DNA of 64,000 nucleotides from contig NZ_BPET01000013.1 in NCBI RefSeq assembly GCF_019654915.1, positions 33,673 through 97,672 of the forward strand, read 5' to 3'. The notes under the pieces are model-generated. The model was given only the letters and a program-made list of their open reading frames with translations, ran no database searches and was not told the origin of the DNA. The first letter of the stretch is position 1; each line of letters starts with the position of its first letter. Shown one piece after another: positions 10,053-17,653 of the stretch. The stretch is from Shewanella sp. MBTL60-007. Lineage in GTDB: Bacteria > Pseudomonadota > Gammaproteobacteria > Enterobacterales > Shewanellaceae. The position numbers and the translations under genes are program-made.

Positions 10053-11966
10053 ATGAAACGAGTCACTCAATCACTAGTAGTAAAAAGTATTCCTCTTGCG
10101 CTAATAGCCCTATTGGCCGGTTGTGGTGGAGACGATGGTAAACCCGGTAACCCTGGCGAACCGGGAGGCCCACCAGCAAGCGAAATTAATAGTCTCAATA
10201 TCACGGTAAATGAGGTGCTACTGGACTCAGGCGTTGCAACGGTCAATTACCGCATTACTAATGAAGCCGATGAACCCGTAGTCGGTATTCCATCGACAAC
10301 TTATCTTGCTGCGCAGCTTCTGCCTCAGGGCTATACCAATGCAGGCAATGCCAGTCAATGGCAGTACTTTACATCTGAGTCCTGCTCCAGCAGCTGTGAT
10401 GGTGAGTTCGTCGATCATAAGAACGGTAAGTACAGCTATACCTTTAGCGGTGCGTTCGATGGTATGAATGACATTAGCTTTATGCCTGGAGCCACTCAGC
10501 GTGTAGTGATCAAAGTTGGCGGCGACAGCCTCCCCGACGGAACTGACCTGCCCATCACTAATCAGCATTTTGATTGGCAAGATAATGGCAGCGAACCAGC
10601 CTACACCCGCAATCTCATAGAGATGGCTACCTGTAATACCTGCCATAACGACTTAGCTTTTCATGGCAGCAATTATAATGAAGTAGAGACCTGTGTCACC
10701 TGCCATAACAGCGATAGGGTTAGCAATCCTGGTAACGTGTTCGCGCCAATGGTTCACACCAAACACCTTACAGGATTTCCAGTTTCACTCGCTGACTGTC
10801 AAACTTGTCACGTAGCAGATGAAGCCCTGACAGAGAATATGAACTGGGCACGCGTTCCCACGATGGAAGCCTGTGGCAGCTGCCATACCAATATAGACTT
10901 CCCAAGCGGTCAAGGTCACCCGACTCAAGTTGATAACAGTAACTGCGTTGCCTGTCATAACTCCGACTGGACCATGAGTGCACACAGCCAAGAAGACACA
11001 GATGAGTTACTTGGACAGTTCAATGTTGAAGTTATCAGTGCCGAACTCGCTGGCAATGCCGTTAACTTCTCCATTCGCTTATCCAATCCCGCAACGAATG
11101 AGGTCTACAGCGATAGTGCCGATAAGCTTAACTTTATTAATGATCTACGTGTTTATGCCAACTGGGGGATAAGCGTTGACTATACTACACGCAGTGCTAG
11201 ATCGATAAAACTGCAAGATAGCACGCCACTATCTGGCAGTAATGGCATCTACCATTATCAAATTACCGGCCTCACTTTAAGTACTGATCCTGCAACAGAT
11301 AAAGGAACCCTCGCCATTCAAGGTAAACTTTGCAACGATGGAGCAATGTTGAGCGACTGCGAGAGCAGCGACTCAACCACCACCATCAAGTCAAGTCATC
11401 AGTTCTTTAGTGCAACGGCCTTAACAGAGATTGGGCGTAGAGTCGTTGTGACCAATGAGACCTGTGGTAGCTGCCATGGTGATCAACAATTAAATTATCA
11501 CGGTTCACGCAACGATCTTGAGGGTCAATGTCAGCTCTGCCACAACCCTAATATGGTTGCTAATTCAACGGCAGCAAACCCTGCAGCATCGACAGCGGAT
11601 TATAAGCACCTAGCCCATACGCTGCATGCAGGCTCTAGAGAGAGTTACCCAGACATTAACTATCCAGGCAATATAGGTAATTGCGCCCAGTGTCACACCA
11701 CTGATGAGGCCGGAGTATTAACAGCAGCCCTACCTCTTAGCAGCGCTGTGCAACCACTTGCCTTTAACGATGGCACCTTTACCAGCCCCGCTTCGGCTAT
11801 CTGTAGTGCCTGCCATTTAGGTGATTCAGCAGTGGCACACATGACCCAACAAGGCGGTGTATTTAAAGGTACAGAGGCCGATGCCACCGCGGGAACAGAA
11901 AGCTGCGCAACGTGCCACGGCCAAGGCGCAGCGGTCGATGTGTTAAAGGTTCACCCTATAAAATAA
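10053..11966 (+). CDS. mtrF: Surface decahaem lipoprotein cytochrome MtrF
   Basis: A 637-residue OmcA/MtrC-family lipoprotein close to the length of S. oneidensis MtrF. It has a type II signal peptide with lipobox LAGC, then a Gly-rich collagen-like linker (GKPGNPGEPGG). Ten CXXCH motifs fall in two pentahaem groups (about residues 194-300 and 470-620), each after a beta-rich domain. A CX3C pair (CSSSC) lies in domain I and a CX8C pair in domain III. MtrF is the extracellular terminus of the MtrDEF conduit and reduces metals or flavins. It is the third gene of the mtrDEF operon, 54 bp after mtrE. A hairpin without a T run follows it. Confidence 0.9.
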   Translation: MKRVTQSLVVKSIPLALIALLAGCGGDDGKPGNPGEPGGPPASEINSLNITVNEVLLDSGVATVNYRITNEADEPVVGIPSTTYLAAQLLPQGYTNAGNASQWQYFTSESCSSSCDGEFVDHKNGKYSYTFSGAFDGMNDISFMPGATQRVVIKVGGDSLPDGTDLPITNQHFDWQDNGSEPAYTRNLIEMATCNTCHNDLAFHGSNYNEVETCVTCHNSDRVSNPGNVFAPMVHTKHLTGFPVSLADCQTCHVADEALTENMNWARVPTMEACGSCHTNIDFPSGQGHPTQVDNSNCVACHNSDWTMSAHSQEDTDELLGQFNVEVISAELAGNAVNFSIRLSNPATNEVYSDSADKLNFINDLRVYANWGISVDYTTRSARSIKLQDSTPLSGSNGIYHYQITGLTLSTDPATDKGTLAIQGKLCNDGAMLSDCESSDSTTTIKSSHQFFSATALTEIGRRVVVTNETCGSCHGDQQLNYHGSRNDLEGQCQLCHNPNMVANSTAANPAASTADYKHLAHTLHAGSRESYPDINYPGNIGNCAQCHTTDEAGVLTAALPLSSAVQPLAFNDGTFTSPASAICSACHLGDSAVAHMTQQGGVFKGTEADATAGTESCATCHGQGAAVDVLKVHPIK

Positions 11967-11976
11967 TAAAACGAGT

Positions 11977-12002
11977 AGGCCTAAACCTATTACTTTAGGC
12001 CT
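11977..12002 (+). terminator. Hairpin after mtrF
   Basis: AGGCCTAAA and TTTAGGCCT form a perfect nine-base stem with an eight-base loop, starting 11 bases after the mtrF stop. There is no T run, so it may protect the 3' end or terminate weakly. Confidence 0.5.
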
Positions 12003-12027
12003 AAATTATTCTGTGATGAGAAACGAT

Positions 12028-12078
12028 TTGTAACGTAAAGAAACCAGTTACAAAAATAATTAGTGACAGAACTAATTA
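12028..12078. promoter_or_regulatory. Two tandem inverted repeats upstream of the OmcA-like gene
   Basis: TTGTAAC at 12028-12034 is repeated in inverted form (GTTACAA) at 12047-12053. TAATTAGT at 12057-12064 is inverted as ACTAATTA at 12071-12078 around a six-base centre. Both lie within 75 bp of the following start codon and could be operators or leader hairpins. Confidence 0.5.
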
Positions 12079-12099
12079 CAAAATAATGGAACGCAAATT

Positions 12100-14253
12100 A
12101 TGGATAAGAAAATTAGACACTTGAAATTAAGTTTAATTGCGCTCACCGCATCGGCTCTGCTTTTTGGCTGTAGCGATGGCAATGATGGTGCCGATGGTAA
12201 GGATGGTGTAGTTGGTGTAAATATTGACTCGACCTCTAGCGTACAGGCGCAATTTACCGAAGCCTCGGTAACAGATGGGACAGTTACAGTTAACTTCAAC
12301 CTAGAAAATGCTAACGGTGTTGCGGTACTCGGCCTAAATAAAGACTATGACTTACGCTTTGGTATTGCTCAACTTGCTAAGGTCAGTGAAACCATCGACG
12401 AAGTTGAATACGACCGAGGTTATCAATGGCAGGCGTATATTAATGATCTAAAAGAACCCGGCACTCCACCGGATGACACCAGCGATCTAACCCCTTCCCC
12501 GCAGTATCAAGCAAATGTTGAGAAAGCAGGAGATTGTGATGATTGCTTAGTCGATAATGGTGACGGTAGTTATACTTATACCTTCCAGCAAAACATCGCA
12601 AATGTCACTGAACCGCTCACTATCACCTATGGTGAAGACAACACCCACAGGGCGACATTAGAGCTTAAACTGCCTCAGGCCACGGCAAATGCACACCATG
12701 ATTGGCAGCCCTCGACGGGTGCGACTACCGATATTCAAACCCGCAATGTAGTGACTATTGAAACATGCTACACCTGTCACCAACCAGAAAGCCTCGAGCT
12801 TCACGGTGGACGACGTATTGCGTTAGCTAACTGTGCAAGTTGCCATACCTCAACCTCGGGCGATCCTGAAAGTGGTAACAGTGTCGATTTCACTTATATG
12901 ATCCATGCGATCCACAAAGGTCAAGATAGAGAAACCAGCACGCCAGATGGCATGGTGCCAGCCCCTTATAAAATTGTAGGTTTCGGTGGCAGTGTGCATG
13001 ATTATGGCAAGGTGATGTTCCCACAAAAACCAGCTGCCAACTGTGCTTCATGCCATGTTGAGGGCGAAGGCGCACCAGCTAATGCAGACCTGTTTAAAGC
13101 AGAGTTGAGTAACATGGCTTGTGTTGGCTGTCATACTGAAAAGCCATCGCAAAACCATAGCAGCACAAACTGTATGGCATGCCATAACTCAACCGATACT
13201 TACCCTGGAACCGGCAGTGCAGAGAAACGTCATGGCGATGTCTTAAAGGCATATGTTGAAGCTGAGGCCATGGGCGTGATGTTCAGCAATATCGGCCTTG
13301 ATGGTAACGGCAAATTGATGTTTGACGTACAAATTCAAGATAGTAACGGTGAAGCGATTGGTGCTGAGTTTATCGAAACTGGTACCCGTGTCATTGTGGC
13401 TTGGGATACGGATAAAGACTTCCCTGCATATAGTGACGCCTCATATAGCCAACGCCGATTTAGGTTATCAGAAGGTAGTTATGACGCGGCTACTAAGACC
13501 TTTACTATTACTGGCACAACCTTCGATATGCCAGATGATGCTGATGGCAAGACCTTCGAATTATGGTCTACGGTTGAAGTTTGCTTTAATAACGGAGGTT
13601 ACGCAGTTGCAGAGATCAAGATGACTGAGTGTTCTGACAGAACACGATCGGTTGCCGTTAAAGAAGCTCCTTATCGCTTTGTTTGGTCAGGTACAGGTGT
13701 CGATGACGCCATGCAGGCTGCGATGCGCCGCTCAATCATTGACGCGGCTAAGTGTCAGAGTTGCCACAACCAAGAAAACTATCATTACAACAATGGTTAT
13801 AACTGTCAGACTTGTCATACATCAGATAAGCCAACAAAAGAGTCTGTAAGAGGCTCTGGCGAATACGATAAGGCGACAAGCTACGCATACAAGGCTCATG
13901 AAGCCGATGGCCATTATCTCAAGTATGCAGGCGTTCAGTCAGGCACGGTACTCAAAACTGATTGTTCAACCTGCCATACTGAAGATGGTATTCAGCTTGG
14001 TCGAGCATCCGACAGGGTATGGAACTATCCTAACTTAGATACTAAGGAGCAAGCTGGTATTTGGGTGTCTTCAGATGCAGGCGCTTGCCTAAGCTGCCAC
14101 CAGAAGTACTTGAGTGAGTCTGGCGCAAACCATATCGTTGCGAATGGTGGTATTTTAGATGGTATGAGCGCCGATGATGCTCGTGGACGTGCAGCCGAAG
14201 CCTGCGCAACGTGTCACAATCCAGCGCAGTTAATGGAAATTCACGGCAACTAA
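12100..14253 (+). CDS. OmcA-like surface decahaem lipoprotein cytochrome
   Basis: A 717-residue OmcA/MtrC-family cytochrome. The signal peptide ends in lipobox FGC and is followed by a Gly-Asp-rich linker. Ten CXXCH motifs form two pentahaem groups (about residues 224-360 and 552-705). A CDDCLVDNGDGSYTY stretch in domain I closely matches the equivalent CEDC region of the OmcA in this window. A CX15C pair sits in domain III, longer than in the paralogues. The protein resembles OmcA in length and spacing, so it is read as an OmcA paralogue that takes electrons from MtrC/MtrF at the cell surface. It has its own terminator at 14290. No standard gene symbol is assigned because several names are used for such paralogues. 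Confidence 0.85.
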   Translation: MDKKIRHLKLSLIALTASALLFGCSDGNDGADGKDGVVGVNIDSTSSVQAQFTEASVTDGTVTVNFNLENANGVAVLGLNKDYDLRFGIAQLAKVSETIDEVEYDRGYQWQAYINDLKEPGTPPDDTSDLTPSPQYQANVEKAGDCDDCLVDNGDGSYTYTFQQNIANVTEPLTITYGEDNTHRATLELKLPQATANAHHDWQPSTGATTDIQTRNVVTIETCYTCHQPESLELHGGRRIALANCASCHTSTSGDPESGNSVDFTYMIHAIHKGQDRETSTPDGMVPAPYKIVGFGGSVHDYGKVMFPQKPAANCASCHVEGEGAPANADLFKAELSNMACVGCHTEKPSQNHSSTNCMACHNSTDTYPGTGSAEKRHGDVLKAYVEAEAMGVMFSNIGLDGNGKLMFDVQIQDSNGEAIGAEFIETGTRVIVAWDTDKDFPAYSDASYSQRRFRLSEGSYDAATKTFTITGTTFDMPDDADGKTFELWSTVEVCFNNGGYAVAEIKMTECSDRTRSVAVKEAPYRFVWSGTGVDDAMQAAMRRSIIDAAKCQSCHNQENYHYNNGYNCQTCHTSDKPTKESVRGSGEYDKATSYAYKAHEADGHYLKYAGVQSGTVLKTDCSTCHTEDGIQLGRASDRVWNYPNLDTKEQAGIWVSSDAGACLSCHQKYLSESGANHIVANGGILDGMSADDARGRAAEACATCHNPAQLMEIHGN

Positions 14254-14289
14254 CTCTGAATGCGATAAACCCTCATTAAAAAACAACTA

Positions 14290-14312
14290 AAAGAGGCTTC
14301 GGCCTCTTTTTT
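14290..14312 (+). terminator. Terminator of the OmcA-like gene
   Basis: AAGAGGC and GCCTCTT pair around a TTCG tetraloop and are followed by a T run. It lies 37 bases after the stop codon. Confidence 0.92.
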
Positions 14313-14768
14313 ATTAGCCGCTCGATAGCTGCTGATGCTGTGCCAGCCCAGTTAATACAACATCGGAATCAATAATCACTAACAGGGTATAAACACTGGC
14401 GATAACCTGAGCAACATTTCACCCGAGCAAATGTTGATATTTGGTTAGCACGCTAACCTCTCGAAGCTAAACCGCTTTGATTTAAATCAAGCTAATGCTC
14501 AAATTTACGCCACCAATTAAGCTTACTTTAAGTTTCACCCGCTCAAAATTAACACAAACTTAAATCGCGATACGAATCAAAGCCAACATACTAATAAGTA
14601 AGCGATTTAACATAAATTAACAGTTCAACCTTGCCGTGACGACCTAGGTCACATTTAACCCTACCACCTCAAAGGCGACTACCTCTTTTGGGTAGGATCG
14701 TATTGAGGCTCCCCCTCATGCTTAAGAGGTAAAAACCTCACAGCAATAGAACCTATGCAGGGAATAAA
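14313..14768. other. 455-bp intergenic region with two hairpins, upstream of the undA-like gene
   Basis: No reading frame of note. CAACATTT (14412-14419) is inverted as AAATGTTG (14429-14436). GGTTAGC (14443-14449) is inverted as GCTAACC (14452-14458). A third small hairpin (CTACC/GGTAG) lies near 14681. A CRP-like element is at 14636-14653. The last bases repeat a leader (CTATGCAGGGA then AAAATGATG) that is also found before mtrC and omcA. Confidence 0.5.
14636..14653. promoter_or_regulatory. CRP-like half-site upstream of the undA-like gene
   Basis: GTGAC at 14636 is inverted as GTCAC at 14648 across seven bases, and the right half reads TCACATTT, a perfect CRP half-site. The core spacing differs from the canonical six, so only one half is convincing. 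The element CTAGGTCACAT recurs upstream of mtrC. Confidence 0.45.
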
Positions 14769-17222
14769 ATGATGATGAATTATCGATATAAACTAACTAC
14801 AGCTGTTAAGTCAGCAATCGGTATTGGTGCACTTTCCATTGCGCTTGTCGGTTGTGGCAATGACGGTAAAGATGGTGAAGACGGCGAAAATGGCAATATC
14901 GGTGTCGATATCCAGCAAGCCACTAGCTTGCAAGCCAATATCCTCCACGCCACGATCACTGAAGGTGTTGTCGCGGTTGATTTTAAGCTAGAAAACGCTA
15001 ACGGTGTGGCAGTGTCAGGCTTAGAGTCATTCGATGACATAAACACCTTAGGCTTTGGTATCGCTAAGCTTGATGCACTGCAAAAGCGCGACATGCATGC
15101 AGTAGGACAGCCAGCTACACCTGAACAGTTTAAAGGGGTAAAACCCACCCAATGGACTAGCTACATTAACACCGTAAAAAGCGCCAACTTGGAGCACATT
15201 CCTGAAGGGTACAACCATCTTGCAGGCGATCAAATCCAAGCCAATATTGAAACAGGCTGTAAAACAGATTGTATTGAGCGACTAGAGCACGGAACCTACC
15301 GCTATACCTTCTCAAAAGCACTTTCAGAATATGAACAGATAGAAGCAGTCAATACAGAGTTTAATCCAGAGCTTACACACCGTGTCACATTAGAGCTTAA
15401 GCCAACGAGCACCTTTAGCGCTGCCACTCTTGTTAACACTCACTATGATTTTGTGCCTGCGTTTGATCGTGCAGCTGAAGCAGATGAGACTCGCAATCTC
15501 GTTGATCTACAAGAATCATGTATCCGTTGTCACAGTGATGATTACGAGCACGCTTGGGCACCTAAGTTAATGATGCATGGCAGCAAGCGCATTGAAATAG
15601 AAAACTGCGTAGTTTGTCATACGACCTACTCAGGCGATCCAGAAACAGGCGCGACAATCGATTTTGGTTCAATGCTTCACCGCATCCATGACGGCACGTA
15701 CCTAATGGCGGGTTACGGAGGTAGTGTACATGATTACACAAACACGACCTTCCCAACTGATATGGGTAATTGCCAGACCTGCCATATCAATGAAGATCAC
15801 TCGCCAGCACAAGCAGAGAACTTCCACTTCCATCGCCAAGAAGCCTGTGCATCTTGTCACATGGCCGATTTCAACCCAGTCGATAATGCCGAGTGGCTAA
15901 CTCCCCCGGGGGAAAGCAAAGATCGCGGTTTTGTTGGTAACTACTTCCACTATTATGCAACACCTGAAATCGATGGTGTAGAAGGTGCAGATGTTCGTGG
16001 TGTATTTGAAAACCAGTCTTGCTCAAGCTGCCATGCCGATGATAGTAACCCTCAGGGCGCGGCTATATTCCATATGGCACATACCTATACTCGGGATCAA
16101 ATCATCTCTGATATTGAGTTAGCGCTGACTAATGCAACACTGATGAGTGAAGCCGAGGGCGAAACGAGTACCATGACATTCACATTAAACCATAAAGGTT
16201 TGGAAAGTGTGTTTGCCGACAGCGTGAATAGTGTTTGGTTAACAGCAGCAGGTGAAGTAGATAATGGTTTCACCAGTGAGGTGGCAAACAATCAGTCTCG
16301 TAAAGTCTGGGATCTGATATCTAATGCTAACGTGTCAGCTGAGGAATCAGCATTCTCTACCGATTTCACTATTGAGAATATTACTGCCAATGATTTCGGC
16401 GTCACGCATTCAGGTATGCTTATGGCCAAAGCAATTGTGTGCACCGATAAAAAGGCTCAGGTACTTACCTCTTGTGAAGTAGCGGCTGGTGACGAAAATA
16501 GCATTGAACTGCTAGAGGTCACCTTAGTTGCGCAAGGGACAGAGTTTGGTACAACTGAAAGCCGTCGCCATGCTGCCTCTGAAGCTAAATGTATTAGCTG
16601 TCACGAGGGTGAATTCGATATCAAAGCGGTTCACAACCGAAACAGCACGCCATCTGATTCTGGTTGTGGTGCATGTCATTCACCGGTTACAGCAACTAGC
16701 TTTACCGATGGTAACTGTGCAAGTTGTCATAACAGCAATATGACTATGTACCTAAATGCAACATCGAAGCATACACCAGGTGATATTCAGCCATTCCGTC
16801 AGCTAAATAATACCCTCGATTATCGCAACCTTGTGCATACACTGCATGCTAATAAGCGCACAAAGTCTTATGGTGATAACGATGTCGATGCTATTACATT
16901 CCCTAACCACTATGGCGACTGCTCGACATGCCATGATAAAGGCCAGTTGGATATGAATGAGATGCATAGCTTACCGGCAACTATCACCGCAAGAGAAGGT
17001 GCGACCGAGCGCGGTGATGCTGTAGAGTTCTCGCCTATAGCAGCGACTTGTGCTAGCTGCCATACCAAAAATAGTAACTCACTAAGAGGCCATGTTGAAA
17101 GTAATGGTGGTGTTTTCGGCGCGCCTCTCGGCACTTATGATGGCACAGAAAGCTGTGCGACTTGTCACGCTGAAGGTAAATCTTTCGGAGTAGATAAAGT
17201 GCACCCGACTAACTACAAATAA
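14769..17222 (+). CDS. undA: UndA-like 11-haem surface lipoprotein cytochrome
   Basis: An 817-residue OmcA/MtrC-family lipoprotein with eleven CXXCH motifs: five near residues 251-420 and six near 608-800. The additional C-terminal haem (CGACH, between CISCH and CASCH) gives the pentahaem plus hexahaem arrangement described for UndA. The signal peptide has lipobox LVGC and is followed by a GKDGEDGENG linker. CX3C (CKTDC) in domain I and CX10C in domain III are likely disulphides. It should receive electrons from MtrC/MtrF and reduce extracellular metals. Three consecutive ATGs leave the start uncertain by two codons. It is a single-gene unit with its own promoter region and terminator. Confidence 0.85.
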   Translation: MMMNYRYKLTTAVKSAIGIGALSIALVGCGNDGKDGEDGENGNIGVDIQQATSLQANILHATITEGVVAVDFKLENANGVAVSGLESFDDINTLGFGIAKLDALQKRDMHAVGQPATPEQFKGVKPTQWTSYINTVKSANLEHIPEGYNHLAGDQIQANIETGCKTDCIERLEHGTYRYTFSKALSEYEQIEAVNTEFNPELTHRVTLELKPTSTFSAATLVNTHYDFVPAFDRAAEADETRNLVDLQESCIRCHSDDYEHAWAPKLMMHGSKRIEIENCVVCHTTYSGDPETGATIDFGSMLHRIHDGTYLMAGYGGSVHDYTNTTFPTDMGNCQTCHINEDHSPAQAENFHFHRQEACASCHMADFNPVDNAEWLTPPGESKDRGFVGNYFHYYATPEIDGVEGADVRGVFENQSCSSCHADDSNPQGAAIFHMAHTYTRDQIISDIELALTNATLMSEAEGETSTMTFTLNHKGLESVFADSVNSVWLTAAGEVDNGFTSEVANNQSRKVWDLISNANVSAEESAFSTDFTIENITANDFGVTHSGMLMAKAIVCTDKKAQVLTSCEVAAGDENSIELLEVTLVAQGTEFGTTESRRHAASEAKCISCHEGEFDIKAVHNRNSTPSDSGCGACHSPVTATSFTDGNCASCHNSNMTMYLNATSKHTPGDIQPFRQLNNTLDYRNLVHTLHANKRTKSYGDNDVDAITFPNHYGDCSTCHDKGQLDMNEMHSLPATITAREGATERGDAVEFSPIAATCASCHTKNSNSLRGHVESNGGVFGAPLGTYDGTESCATCHAEGKSFGVDKVHPTNYK

Positions 17223-17265
17223 GTGTAAATGCTAGCCGAAAACCACGGCTACAACTTAACTCAAG

Positions 17266-17301
17266 CAAAAAAGCGAGAAGATTATCTTCTCGCTTTTTTT
17301 T
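17266..17301 (+). terminator. Terminator of the undA-like gene
   Basis: AAGCGAGAAGAT and ATCTTCTCGCTT pair almost without a loop, followed by a run of eight T. Strong bipartite A/T flanks. Confidence 0.93.
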
Positions 17302-17486
17302 GCCCAAGAACTAACGTTCCTATCTATGCACCGCATAAAGAAAAACATCTAAATAAACAGACTAAAACGTGAACATAAAACGAGCAACAACTAGGCAACA
17401 ATAGACGCTTTTCCTGCGAACAATTCTTAATCGATAATTAAATTAGTCCTAAAAACACACTTTTCTGACTACCCCTAAAGAAATAG

Positions 17487-17502
17487 TCTGACCTTAATCA
17501 CA
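17487..17502. promoter_or_regulatory. CRP-type site upstream of omcA
   Basis: TCTGA, six bases, TCACA: nine of ten CRP core bases. It is about 150 bp upstream of the omcA start and lies in a block that aligns with the mtrC upstream region (both contain AGAAATAG just before the site). Confidence 0.65.
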
Positions 17503-17587
17503 TAAAGGGGCTAAAACACCTGCTAAATATCTCCCTCTTAGATAGCCTTAGAGTTGGAAATAAAATTCCACACACTAATTGCAGCTA

Positions 17588-17606
17588 GTTGAGAATAATT
17601 CTCATA
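17588..17606. promoter_or_regulatory. Fur-box-like palindrome upstream of omcA
   Basis: A perfect 15-base palindrome TGAGAATAATTCTCA (17590-17604) lies about 50 bp before the omcA start. The surrounding 19-mer matches the AATGAGAATNATTCTCATT type of Fur box at about 15 of 18 informative positions. It is better centred than the feo site. The remaining region 17303-17586 shows only the CRP-type site. Confidence 0.65.
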
Positions 17607-17653
17607 AAAGACCTGCAGTTAGTGATGATTAAAAACTATTGCAGGGACATAAA

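Noticed and set aside
10227..10646. 139-residue minus-strand frame inside mtrF
   Set aside because: It is antisense to a gene with ten haem motifs in the other frame. It has no signal or domain and is a shadow of that gene.
14780..15148. 122-residue minus-strand frame opposite the UndA-like N-terminus
   Set aside because: The same kind of Ser/Pro-rich frame appears opposite the Gly-Asp-rich linkers of the other surface cytochromes. It is a by-product of the collagen-like repeats.
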